This document shows positions 12,750-26,600 of a stretch of 64,000 nucleotides of DNA, piece after piece; the first letter of the stretch is position 1; each line of letters starts with the position of its first letter. Source of the DNA: Crotophaga sulcirostris (lineage: Eukaryota; Chordata; Aves; Cuculiformes; Crotophagidae); contig VYZB01000327.1 in the NCBI GenBank assembly GCA_013397455.1, positions 888,433 to 952,432 of the forward strand, read 5' to 3'. Position numbers and translations under genes: made by a program. The notes under the pieces are model-generated. The model ran no database searches. It was given only the letters and a program-made list of their open reading frames with translations, and was not told the DNA's origin.

Positions 12750-15700
12750 GGTGTTTTATCAGACATTGAAGGTAGGAGTTTTCCAGTTTTAAGATGGAGT
12801 ATAGAATATTTTATATATTGAGGAAAAAGCAAAAGCAATAGTCAGTGATTGATGATCTCTAGCACTCACTGTCTTTGTTTTCTTAAAAAAAGCAAGAATC
12901 ACAGAAGAACTTACCTAATATGGAGAAACAACTGCTAAAACTTCAAAAACTCATTCAAGTCTGCAGAGATTACTATCTTGTAAGAATATACATGTTTCTA
13001 GGTACAAAAATGCAGTACTGAACATGGATTGTTTTGTAGAATGTTTCAACTGTTATCTAAAAGCATTTTGCTGATGATAGGTAATATGTGAAATGGAAAG
13101 TTACCTGAAAAAGATATTGGTTATCTGCATGTTATTTCACAGACTACATCTGAATAAATTCCAAACTTATGTTCTTATTATCGTATGCAAATTATAGTAC
13201 CTTGTGAAATTTCAAAACAGTTGTATTGTTATGCTTTTTTAAAACCATTTTCAAATATCACTCATACAGCTTCGATTATGATTTGAAAATAATCAAGACA
13301 TAATGGCCAATTCAAAACAAAATTAATTATTCATGAATTTTTATGTTTTCATTTTTAAATGTTGTGAAGAATATGTGTTTTCCAAAACATCTTTAGTTGT
13401 TTTCTCGATTGAAAGAGAAGCTAGTTTATCGTTCATTTGGCAATACATAGAGATTTTAGATTAACTAGTTATATTACTTTAAGTGTAGGAGAAGTTTTAA
13501 GAACTGAATTATTTTATGTGCAATGTTGGGTACTGTGCTTTTTAAATTTGTTGTTGTAAACAGTTGGTCTAGGTAAAAAAAATGTGTATAGTACTATGTT
13601 ATACATTGTAATATGTACTCCAGTGTAAGTAGTCAGCAATATCCAGGGAGCCATTCAGCCCCAGTATAAGACCTTCAGGTTTTATTAGATGTCTTCACAC
13701 ACTTTATAGTTGGTATAAAAAGTACAGTCAGCAGAATTAAGAGACCCGTTCAGCTCATCCAAAAATACATGTGCACATTTGATGAAATGAATATCTTTTT
13801 CAGGCAACACTCAGTCCTCTATGCTTATTTATAAATTGACAGCTAGGATCACTTGTTTTGACCTGTATTTTCCTACTTGGTCTTCAGTTGCCACAGAAAA
13901 CTAAATTTAGGCATCTGAATTAGAAACTAATTTCTGAGAAAGTTACTGTGGCTCAGTTTCGGACATAGACTTTAATACGTTTATAAGTTAAAATGTAATT
14001 TCTATATCATAGAAGTTTGCATAGATAAAGTGTTCTTAACTTCAGCTCTTTGAAAAGAAAAGAAACCTATTTCAAACATAGTTTTCTATTGCAGTTGTCA
14101 TTTCTGGCATTGCTGTAAGAGGTTTTTTTTAAATAATTCATAATAAATCCCCATTTACAGAAAAAAAGTACTCAGATTCAGGTGTTTAGAGATTTGGATT
14201 ACAATGCTTCTTGTTATATGCAGTTTCCTACAGTTGGTTAGCCAAATTCTTTCGTCTTTAACCAACACAATGAGTGCAAGTTTAAGACATTCCAGCAGCT
14301 CAATTTTCATCTATTTTTGTGGGTCTAATCCTCCTATTTCTGCTTTTTGTGTCCCACCTTGTCTTTTTTGTAAAACTCAAAGTAAGTATGGTCTTTTTCC
14401 AATGCTACCCACAAGTTTTTGAGAATTCCCTGCAAACTTTTCATCTATTCTGAACACACAAGCAGCATACTACAACAAAGCTCCTTAAAGACTAGTGTCC
14501 TTTTCTATATTTAAGTTACTGTTACTGACTAGGACTTTAGTCCTACCCAAAGTCTTGCAAAATTTCTACTATTTACAGAAAGATCTGGATGCTGCCATGG
14601 TTCAAACCCCAGTTACACATAGAATGCATCGGATCTTAACAATAGAACAAATCTTAATTTAGGTATTTTATCTGTACATTAAGTAACAACATTTTCTGAA
14701 AGCATCTCTTCATGCACTCATTTTTGTTACTTGAGTTAAATTTGCTAAATACTCAATCTGACTAATGCAATTTTAAAATAAAAATTTCATATTTATGCAT
14801 TTTTATAATTGTTATTTTAGGTATGTCAATCACTGAAGTTGTAGGGTAACAAGCAAACTTTATGCTCTATTAAAAATCAAGTTTAAGAGGTTAAATTCTA
14901 CATTAAAAATGAAAAATAATCAATAATTTCATTGATTACTGTTGCTTTGAAAAAGATAAATTTCTGTTACTGTCCCACACTCCCAAAATCTTTCTGTCTG
15001 TATCTGATAAATATATATCCAATGCGCATATGTTACAATAACAATATTCCAAATATTTTTCTTGGCTCACATTTTTCTGGAACATAGTATCCTAGAATAA
15101 AATTTTCTAAAGATTTTTACTTTTTATATGGAATAGAATGTTTATGTACACTATACGTTTCACAGACAATGTGTCATTTAATCCTCATTGGTATGATATT
15201 TGATATTTTTTCAAAAGTAACATATTGACGTCTTCCAATATTTGATCCACTTTAGTCCCTAGACTCCACTCTTTCTAGCTACTGTGTCTCCAGATAGTGT
15301 TCAATGCATATTTCTGAATAAATGTTTACTAAGAAAAAAACTTATTAGAACATATTTGTTTATATTTTCCTATCGTTTCTCCATTTTATCTATAAACTGT
15401 ACAAATTTCCTATTATACAGCGCTGCTTTTCTTATTCTTTGTTGTGTAGGAATACAATAGGTAAGAAAACCTTTGTGAAATGCCACTGGAAAAACTCTTT
15501 AATTTTGACAGTGAGCTAGTGATAGTTATTCCTTGTCAGTAACTGTTTCAGTCACTTTAATTGCATTTATTCTTTTATGGACTTACCTAATAACGTCTTC
15601 TTAGCTTCCTTTTAAGAATTGCACGACAATCAGGGTGAAATTATTCAGTAAAAATACTCTAGCTTTCTGGATTCGGTGTATACAATTTTAAAAGAGTATT

Positions 15701-16115
15701 TATTTTGATATAGCCTCGAAGGATAACATCAGGCACATTTAACATGTGATTAATTTCCTCTTACTGTAGAATTATCCCTTACAAGTGTCACTGTAAAGCA
15801 AATATTAGTTGACTAACTTTATTGCACAGATTTCATCCAACTTGGAAAGCAATAATTCAAACCTCTGAAATTAGAAAAATAAATTTGAATAAGGTGCTAC
15901 TCAATGCTAAGGTGAAGAACAGACCCTAGTTTTATTTCTACAAGATAAAATCATTATCTTTTCAGATGTGATCTCGAGCACTAAGCACAAACGTTGTGAC
16001 CCCACGAAACTCACCCCAGAAAAGTTGGACTATGCAATCCATACTTTGTAATGTATTGAATCGGGCATCGTTGATTGATTCCACTTCTTGTTTGGCTAGT
16101 TCTGTTTATCTGTAA

Positions 16116-16176
16116 TTGTTGTTGTTGTTGTTATCATTATTATTATTATTATTATCATCATCGCTATCATCATTAT
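16116..16176. repeat. Compound (TTG)n(ATT)n microsatellite abutting a gap
   Basis: A TTG/GTT run (16116-16132) passes into an ATT/ATC run (16133-16176) that stops at the N block. The assembly break is probably caused by the repeat itself. Confidence 0.9.
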
Positions 16177-16195
16177 NNNNNNNNNNNNNNNNNNN
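16177..16195. other. Assembly gap, 19 N
   Basis: Nineteen N characters at the edge of a trinucleotide microsatellite. The true length of the missing sequence is unknown. Confidence 0.99.
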
Positions 16196-19100
16196 TACTA
16201 CTTTTGCATGGAAGCTAGGTTCTCACTTCAATTGTTGTAAATCATGGACTTCATCTTGTAAGGCTATTCAGCGTCAGAATGCAGAACCTTGAAACATACA
16301 GTAAACATGTCCTTGCAGATGGATGAAAAAGTGAGATACCTTCCTCTTAGTCACACTGTTTTAACTTTAGCAAATTCCAAGTTTGACAGGACCAATAGCT
16401 GCATATATATCTTTATTGCAGATTGAGTTTTATCCTACACCTAAGACTAAACTCTTTGACCATCTGTGCTCATGGATAACCATTGTATGTATTGAATAAC
16501 TCCCTCCTTTGGGTCAGGACCATATATTCATTACAACTCAAATGTAGAGTAAACGGTAGAAACTGTCTTTCAAAATTCAAGATACACCTAAGTAAATCAA
16601 AGCCAATAGATTACTACACTGAAAAGATAAACAATCAGCTTTTCAGACATATTATGAATATGTTCGTCTTGTTTTACTTGACATGTTCTTCATTCAATCA
16701 ATACATTTTGTAGTCACGATTATACATTTTAAAAGAAAGTTTAACTGCACTGAAGAATTTTTTAAAAAATTAACTATTGTATATAAACAAATATTTTATT
16801 TCTTTCTTACAAAATCAAATATAACTATTAACCACACGTTGTATCACTTTGTATGATAAGCTAAGAATAAATATATTCTGTGTTAAAGAAGAAAAGTGGA
16901 ATTTAGTGTTTTGATTGATGGTTTTTTTCTTATAAAAGGTCTAGAGAAAGAACAAAAAATTATTTTATCTAGGACCACATCTTTGATCGTTTATGTGTTT
17001 AGCTTCAGGCTTTGTCAAAGAAGACAAAGTAAGAAGGAATTCTGAAAATATTATTGTACAAATTGTTCACTTATCAAAAGTATTAACAAAGACAAATGAT
17101 AATGCTTAAAAAGAGAGCTGTCAGTGGTACATCTTAAGACAACTATAAGACTGTATAGCTGAATAACCAACAGAATCGTGATCCCAAGCTCATAACTCAT
17201 GGCATGCCTCATGGGATGCCTTTACTGAGAACTTTTAATGAGTCACTTTGAGCAGTCTGTTTTCATTTGCATCAGAAGTTTCCAAATTCTCTTGAAATAT
17301 TCCCTTGTTGCTCTTCTGCCCTCCCTCCTATGCTACATTTGATTTAAATGAGCACATAGATCTACAACATCATCTAACACAGTTCTGAATCCCCTGAAGG
17401 AAATAGCATTTCTAATCTTTGAGATTATTGTCAAGTTTAAAACTTTTAAAGCATTACCATGCCAATTTATTATTTGAATTTTCATAAGAAAACTCTAATT
17501 TTAAAATATGTAAATAAGTTTTTGGCTTGTCTTAACTACCCTTACGTGTATTTGACTGTTATTGTATTCTAATGTAACTTTTTCCTGATTTATTTCCTTC
17601 ATTAGGCTGAATATGGGAGAAACAAACTGAAATTATTGGAAGAGTGATGTCTGGTGGTATCTGGAATACTGTAGGATTTTTTACTGTACGTGATAGTACA
17701 TAATATTTATGAAAAGAAGGAATGCTAAATTCAATTTTTTTTATGTTCAAGATTGATTTCAAACTCAAATTATTTAAAATTGAGACAAGAACACTGAATA
17801 TCTCTCCTATTGAATGCCCCTTCTACCCCTAAATTAAAATAAAATAACTTTTTAAAAAATATAAAACACATAAACCAAGAAACAATATAGTTGTGTATAT
17901 CAGCAAGCAATATTAATTGTAGGATATTTGGATTCTATTCACTCCTCCAAGGATTGTAAGGGCATTTTCCAATAAATCTCTATGGAGTGGTGCATAGAGG
18001 TCACCTCTGAGGAACCCTAGTTGTGGATCTATGGCATCATGTCTTTTGTTTGCTCTTTCTTCTACAAGGGATGTTGAATTATTTCCTGCAAATTGTTACA
18101 ACTTCAACAGCACCCACTGTAGAACAGCATGTAATTTTACTCTAGAAAAAAAAAACAACTTGCTTTTGCTTATTGGATTTGTGTGGCTAGAGAATTACCC
18201 TAGGGAATTTTCTGACATCCTTGGTTGATTTTGTACAAGAAAGATAGTGATGGCTGTTCTGCTTTCTAAATAAGAAACTTATGATCTTTTTAAGAGGTTT
18301 CAGAGATAGTAGAAATACAAAATAGCAAATATATGCTGTAAAAAGGGAAAAATTCCAATTTTGTAGCAGTTCTTAGTGAGTAATGCATATAATATTAGTT
18401 CTATTAGGTACCTTAACTTCAATAGATACTCTACAAAAAGGTTTTGCATTCATAACAAACAAGAATTGATATAATTATAGGGAGAAAAAATAACAACAAA
18501 TCAAAAAAAAAAAACAAGAAAATGAAGCAAGATAGTAAATCAACAGAGAGTTAAAGATTAGACTTTTCTGTATTTCATTCAATTCCATATGAGCTGCAGA
18601 GTTTCCGAATTAGAAAAATAATGGAGCTGACCTAGGTGCTGAGTGAAGATCTCTTCAGTTGAAGAGTTAGCAATGCTCCAGAGCATGAAGCAAGTTCTCT
18701 TGATTGTGTTAATCTGAGAAAAAAGGAGAAACAACTTTTCTCAAACAATTTCAAGCAGTCAAAAAAAAAAAAAGTATACTGAGCCTTACCCTTGTTTTAG
18801 ATCAGAGTGGTTTTAAATATGGAAAGGAAAATTAAAAAAAAAAAAAGTGAGGAAAGGTTTGGAATTCAAAAGATAGGTCTAAAGTTCTGTAAGAGACCAA
18901 CCTAGTTAAACACAAGTTCTTCACTTATTACAGTCTCAAAAGGAAAATATGAAGGAGCTGTAACACGTCTTGAAAACAGAAATGGACAAGGAAAGAGACC
19001 AATGCAGAAATGAGATGCAATTATCAAGGAACCAATATCAGCATTATTTTCCAGATGAATGCTAGCAACAACACATGTAAAAAAGAGGAAAATCTTAGCT

Positions 19101-20506
19101 CTCGACTTCAAAGAGAGATAAAGAAAAAAGTGCTAGGTGTTAAAAATTTCAGACTTCTTTTCATTAGATTTCAGAAAAAACTCTTCCAGATTTCATTTCA
19201 TTTAAGATTTTCAGGTTTTGTGAAAATACATTCTTGACCAATATTTCACACATGAAGAGGAAATCACTGGGGGCGGCGGCACAGGGAGGAGAGGGAATCA
19301 AAACCCAATGAAAGTGTGAATAAATCTACCCACAAAATTGCCACCATAATACCACACTATCCTACATGGCTACAAAGTTACGCGTCATGACCTGAGTTAA
19401 ACTGGGGAGAGGTCACAGATCTTTATTTCAGGCACCTTCATTAAAGATTAAATGTCCACATCCAGCAAACAAACTGAATAAACTACTTGAAATAGCTTGC
19501 TTATTTTCCATCTCTGCAAGATCTTTCAATTTACACTTAGCCTAATACTTTGCTTTTTTCAGTTATTTAATTCAGTAAGCTATTCATTACCAAGCTTCTT
19601 GCAACAGCTACGTCATCGCTGCATTCAAAACTGTCAATTTAACTGAACATTTCTGAAATTAAGAGCTAAACTGAGGTAAAGACAACATATTCAAATATAT
19701 TTAATTCAAGTCTTTCCTGACTTTTTTACAAATTTTCAGTCATGTATCCTCTTATCATATTTTGGGACCTTCACTGGTTTGTAATATCTTAACATGTCTC
19801 CATCTTCTCTGATCGAAAGGAGTTATCCAAGTTCCTAGATTAAAACCATCTATGCATGTGTTAGCTCAGCAACCAGAGACCACTGTAATTGAAGGCAAAC
19901 TTAAGTGAATACACTGCCAAGAAACTCCTTAAGCGATCTTCTTGCAGATCTCCATCTTCTCATTTTTAATTTCAAATTCTCTGTTGGCTGATTGTGATCA
20001 CTAATAAGGTTGCCTTTTTGTTGCTTTAAATGGCAAAAATTGAAAATGTGTGCAGAAAATGACCAGCTCCATATCTGACTTACAGGTAGAAAAAAAGCAA
20101 GAGTAAGGTATGCATTTTCTCTGTGAATTGCAACAACATTATTGGTATCTATTAAAAATACAATCACTTTCTTAAAATTCTAAATGCAAAGCCTATGAAA
20201 TACTACGGACAGATAAGTGTTCTAAATGTTTTCATTTAACATCAAATAAAGGCAAGTGCAAGAGTTATCTGTATTTTCTGAATATGAGCGAGTACTGGTT
20301 CCTGAGCTAACAGATTTGATCCTTGACTGAGACCATTTTAGCAGTTAGCAAGAAGTATGTTTTATTGCACTGTTCCATTCTGCAGTTAGTTTGCTTTAAA
20401 AAAAAAAGTCTTTAAAGAAGATGTGCTTCAATATAAAGATCTGATCCATGGGATATGAGTATTTTTTTCACTTTTTTTTTTGATTAATATTAAAAAATAA
20501 GGTATT
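16196..20506. other. AT-rich gene-free stretch
   Basis: No gene is recognised. There is a small GC spot at 19269-19285 (GGGGGCGGCGG) and A-runs near 18503, 18760 and 18835. The frames at 16483-16713 and 19010-19237 have no domain. Confidence 0.7.
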
Positions 20507-20618
20507 ATTTACATAAACTATATATATAAATTTAATTCATTCATATAAACCAGTATGATCTTATTTACATACACTATGTATATTCAAATATACACTATAA
20601 ACAGACCCCAAAGAATTA
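20507..20618 (+). repeat. Diverged tandem duplication, period about 56
   Basis: ATTTACATAAACTATATATA at 20507 is echoed by ATTTACATACACTATGTATA at 20563, with weaker similarity continuing (CATATAAACCAG versus CACTATAAACAG). This reads as an old two-copy duplication in AT-rich DNA. Confidence 0.6.
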
Positions 20619-23600
20619 AAATTTACTTTTTCATAACTCATTTTTTATCTTTTTTAAACCAAATAGAAAAGATAATTTGAAAGTCTTGAGTGTGTCTCTC
20701 TAAGAGAAAAAATCCATGATTATAGTTGGAGTAATCTACATTGTAACCCATTTACAGAAATATACAAAAGTAATTTTACTTTTTTCATTGTTATGAACAC
20801 ATGATAAACAGATTTTTGCAAAAATCCTGAGGCACAGATCCTATCCCAGTGTCAGGAGACTACTGTCTCTTTTTGTTTTTTAACAACAGACTAAGCTGTC
20901 CCCTGAAGCATAACAAAGAAATTCTTGTTTGTGGTTTAGTTCACACTTTTAAATACATCCCTGCCTTTTTCTTCACTGCAGAAAGGAATGTCAGCTGTGA
21001 ATCAATCACTGTTTAGCACCAGATAAGTTATTTAACACCTAATTCTATATAGGGAAATTAATTAAAATTACTTTATGTAGGATCCAGGTGTGTAACTTAA
21101 CTTCATATTGACTCTAAGGATATTTTTCCTAGGAAATGCATGATTGATATACTAAAAAAAATAAAATTAAAAATCCTAAATTGCCTTGAAATGTATGGCT
21201 TTATACTATGATGATTTTAAAAATGGAATTATGAAGAAGGGTAAAAAAAATATCTAGCTTCAGTTGTTTTTGCCAGAAAGAACAAATTATTGAGAAATAT
21301 GCATAGACTACAATTATATCGTTTTCTGTGTACTGTGGACACACACTCACTTTTTATTTCTTTACTTCAGAACCCTCTAATCATGTGCTGTGCTACACAA
21401 AATTAGCGTATATTGCTTTATTTCTTGCAAAATAAAAGGCTAAACAAATATAATTTAGTAGTTTATTTAAGATATTGCAGTCTAATTGAATACATACCCA
21501 GAGAAATTGAAAACCATAGCAATTCATATGAGATAGTTAAGGAAGAAACTGAGATTCTTTAGATATATTACAGATAAACTATATCACAAATCATATGACT
21601 ACCCCTTTCTACTACAAACAGCATTTGTAATTAATGGTCCTGACATTTTTGTTTTTCTCAAGCCTAACATTTGTGTTAATTGATGGTAAGTATGCCTCCC
21701 ATGATAAGCTTTTTACATAAATTACCAGGTGTTTTTCATTCCCTCTCCTGGATATTCTATCTAGATGAGTTTGTTGTAAACTCTACTTACATAGGAAATG
21801 TTAAACAGGGGATTTTTCCCCCACATGGAAAGTGTATGTTACTGGAACAAATAGAATATAAAAAAAAACCCCTAGTACCTGGCTTGGGCACAATTTTTAT
21901 TTTGTTTGCTTAAAATTCTAAGAGTTTCTTTATAAAGATTGGGATTTTTTAAACCCTGTAAACTTTTGCCTTGTCTTCCACAATTTAACTAACTAAATAT
22001 GAATAAATATTCTGGTTTTCTGCAAGAATATCAATGTCTTTTTTGATTGAAAAAAAATTAAAAAATAGAATGACTTATGGTAACAAAAAGTGGTTAAAGT
22101 AAATTGTGTTCTCGAATGAAATACTGTTTCAGTCAGTAGTCAGCATTCTTAACAATATGCTTTAAACACTAGCAAGTGGAAGCTATGACATTAGGAAGGC
22201 CAAAGAATAAAGCAACCAAGAAGGCACAGAAGAATGCTCACTGCTTCTCTCCAGCCATTTTTACTTATTTTACTGTGGAGTGTAACTCCACAGCAGTTGT
22301 CATGGTGTACCCCAGGGGAAATCACAATCATCAGTACAAGACTAAAGTTACATCTCTAGGAGTGTCTAGTGAAAATCCCCACCTCATTGTTGTTTCCCAT
22401 GCTGCAACTGCCAGCAATCTAAGCCAAATATTTTAAATAATGTAGATTGAAACTTTTGAAAACTGGTTAGAACTCCATTATCAAGATTAAATTAAGCTAC
22501 TTCAAACACAGCACATTAATTATGTATAAAAGAAAATGTATTCACCACAGTAATTTACTGAATAATAAAGATATAATGCCATATTTTGAAAAGTAGAAAT
22601 AGAGAGTACAACAAAAATGTGTTTAAAATGTAGCTTTCATCAGCATTAACCAGTTCCAGCATCACAAATGGCTGGAAAAATAGAATTGTATTTAATTGAG
22701 AATTACAAAATTTTGAAAATTGTTGTCACACGTCTTCAGAACACAATGAAATATTCCTGAAGAGTAAGGAAAATAAGTGAGAAAACATGAAAGAGAAAAC
22801 TACTGTCTAAATAATTTACAGTATAGGTATTCTACCTCCAGTTCAAGTTGATATTGGCTGAAGACTTAAACTTTAATTCTTCCATAAAACTAGCGACTAT
22901 TCTAAATTACTATTATGCATATATCTCCTCTAAAATTGCTGTATCTGGTACAAGTAAGAAGCAGCTACTCCATACAGCAGTAAGACCGAGACGCTATTTG
23001 ATGCCAGTGGGAGGCGTGTAGCCTGGGAGCATTTTCACAGGTCCAGAAAACATCAAATCACATCTCAACCTCTACCCTATCTGCTGAGTTTTTGCAGTGA
23101 AAATCAAACAAAACACAGCGAAAGTATGATCTGGAAGTGAGGATCATTTTCCCCTTGGTTCAGATTTTAGACAATAAGACCAAAGGTACTGTGAAGAACA
23201 CCTCTACCTTGCTTTTTATGCGAGCCATAAAAAGCCAAGAGCCAAGGATCCTATAGCTTAGTATTTACACCAGTCTCTTAGGACAGACTTAGATTCTTAA
23301 ACATCAATCCTGTTTGTTCAGTCAAACACAGGTCGTATGTATTCTAGGCACATTTTTGTGTTAACATAAAGAGAATAAATGGAATCATAAATCAGAAAGT
23401 GAGAATATGAATTCCTCATATATAAAAACCTCTAAAACTTATTTAGGGTTCAGGATCCTGAAACCAATGAGTAAAAATATTATTACGAGATTTTAAAACG
23501 TGTATGAAAGATCCAACAAAGGAGGGAGGACAATCATATTTTTGTAGTGTAAAATATTAGTCAAAGATAACTTTTTCACAATATTTGTCATTTCTTTTTG

Positions 23601-26600
23601 TTTTACCATGGTTTCATGTGTATTTGTGAAGAGGCTAGGGAGAGTGTTAACCGTCTGATAGGCAGTTCTTTCTTATAAGGAAAAGAAGGTAAAAATTAAA
23701 ACCTTTTGACTACTTTAAATAACATGTTCTTATAATTGACAAAAAGTTTAAATTTTCATGAGATGGGGCAGAACTGTTGCCACTTTTGTGTAAATATGAG
23801 ACCTATAACAAGATGTTGTTCTCCCTAGTTCTGAAATTCAAGCATCTTGATTTAAAACTCTCTAACCCTATATATTTTTAAGCTTATTAGATGTTTCCTC
23901 TTTTTAACTAATAAAACCCTTAAAAAATCTAAGACAATTAGATTTTGCATAGTTCACCAGTCCAGAATCACCCTAATTCAGGAACTGAGGTAGAAAAATC
24001 CTGAAACTGCAGCAACGATTTCTCAGCTGTGAAAGAGGGAAGCACAATCAACTCTGGAGTACAGGTGTATAGCTGGACTGTGTTCTGCCTGCAGGACATC
24101 ACCTAAGGCTTTTTCCTCATTTTTCTTACCAATTAATTTAAGGCTGCCAGGGGAAGGAAATCTTGCCACATAGGCAGAAATGACGTTATGCTTTACTTCT
24201 ACAAGTCTGGATCTTGAGAACTAGGTCTGCATTAAGCTCCATAGATTCCAGTTCTCATCAGAGATTGCTACCACCCAGAAACTTGGAACTTGAAATATGG
24301 GATTTCTTGTAAAGGAACAGTGCATAGTGTGTTTTGTTCACACATTACCGCTAAAGACCTCAAAACTATCTGTTATGACTCCTTTCTTTTTAAAATGTTG
24401 ATGGTATTTTCCTTTAACAAAACATCTTTTAAAATTTCTTTTCTTACTGAGAATATTTAAATCTACTCCCTGAAAGCTTTGACTTTTGTAATTTTGCTAT
24501 CTTTATTCTTTGTTGAAGATGAGCTATTGAGATGATCAAACTCTAAGTTTTCTGACTGCTGAAAGAAACAAATAGGGGGAGAGAAATATGGTTCTCCAAG
24601 CTAAATATGAGACCACTCATCTAAGGGAAGTTTTACATCCCAGCCTTTTTTGTCATAAACCCAATATATAATGTTAAATACAGTATTCTGCTTTCTATTT
24701 TGCTGATGGTAATAAAGACTTCGAGCAAGATGAATTATCCTCAAATAGAGAATCAGAAATGCGTTGTAAGCTGCCCTAGCAAACTCAATGGTGAATTGTC
24801 CTTCTTCGATATAGCTTCTTAATTAACTTCATACTTATCAAGGTTTGTTTGCTCACCTATTGTTATATGGAAATGAAACCAGCCTTTCTATTGCTTTGAG
24901 TGAATTTTGACAAGTTTTAGAAATAGTGAGTTATCAACAAGAAGACCATCAGTGTAATCTATCTCTCCCACTGAAAGTGGTTTCAGTAACTTAAAAAATT
25001 TGAGTTAATGTCAAAAAAATAATTAATTAACTATCCATGTAATAATTTTCCAGAGTTCTGCATATAATTCTGCTTTGTTCAGTGAAAGAGAAAATGAATT
25101 TCTGAATTCCTGAACCAATTTTACCTAAAATACAGCCATAACCAGAAATATATTTTTTTTCAGAATGAAGAGATTATGTGTTCAGTTGAATCTTCCTTGA
25201 TTCTGGAAAACAACTGGAGACCAGATAACCTATTATCTGTATGATACCTAAAACATTCTTTGTACTGACTGTTAAATGGCTGTCTGTGAAGTCATGAACA
25301 GATATTTTTGAAGAAGAAATATCAAGGTTAATTTCAGATTATTTTAATAAATATTGCTAACATTTTTTCCCATTTACTGGAGATTACACAAATTATTAAT
25401 TATTTCATCATTTTATCAAGCATTGGGTTCTAATTCCAAAATGGAGAAATTCCCCAGCAGCAGTCAGAAAAATGTTGAGACAATCGTATTTTCACAGGAA
25501 CAACATGGAGTGGTGTAACAACTCCTGTATGCAGCTTCCTTTTCCTTTTATGAGAAGGTTAATGGATCCTAAGCACAGGTTGACTGTAACCTTACTCAAA
25601 AAAAAAAAAGAAAAAAGTAAGGAAAAAAGTAAAGGCCTGCATTACTAAACAAATCCAAGCTTAATTGGTAAGGTCACAGTTTAATTGAACAGCATCCCTC
25701 ACATATTTTCTTTTGACTTGCAAATCAGAAAATACTGGCAAGCACATAAAAGATGTTCTTGAACATTTGGAAAATAGAAATGTTTGGGTAGATAGAAAAC
25801 ATTCTCTAAAAAAGTGAAAAGGCTTTCTGAAAGGTATCATTTTCTTATTTGAAAATGATACTTATTCTCAAATCAGCAAATCGAAAGTCTGATATCCCAG
25901 CAGACCTTGTTTGATTACTTACTCAGAGCGCAGCAAAAAGATAGGCCTGGAATTCTTTTATTTTCACAGACTAAAGAGATGTAGTCAGTGAGGAGCTGAG
26001 TGCTTCACTAAATGTATTTCAAAATGTCTTGGGAGAAAATCCTACCCTTTAAAATTTTGGCTCTGAGGGTAAGTTGGAGGACAATAGTACTAATAAGAAT
26101 GTAAGAGGTTTCGTGTGCTATGCATTTGTGTGGGATTTCACGTTTCATTGTTAGAGCAAATGAAAAGTGCTAGTTTTTGATCCAGTTTGATGCATGCTTA
26201 TCAAATGACAGTTAAAAAGATGTGTTTATATTAAGATACCTTCTTTGTCTCTTTTAAGCAATGAAATCTAATCTTACCTGCTTATTTACAGAGTGAGACA
26301 GAAGTATTCCTCAGTGAATTACACAGAGGAGGCTGGGCATTTTGCCAAAGAGTACTGGTAGATCTTCTGACTGGAAATGTATATATTCTTTGTAATGCAC
26401 ATCTACTTTTGAGGAGGTTTTGCTTGCTCTTGCAAGGTTATTAAAGTTAATCGAGAAATCTTTTAGCTCCTGCGTCTGTCCCATATGCAAACATCACAAA
26501 TACAAGTGGTCGAGCAACTTGTGCGTTGGACCAACATTATAGGTAATTTTTCTTAAAGCAGCAGTTACATAAAAGATAATATGAACAAAACTGAATAACT

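Larger units (their letters stand above)
10100..16115. other. AT-rich gene-free stretch
   Basis: No gene is recognised. It contains two degraded local repeats (12195-12272 and 12683-12749). The open frame at 14204-14422 is Ser/Phe/Cys-rich without a domain. The remainder looks unique. Confidence 0.7.

Noticed and set aside
16116..16176. Trinucleotide run as a coding repeat
   Set aside because: It mixes TTG, ATT and ATC with stops in flanking frames; it is an ordinary microsatellite at a gap.
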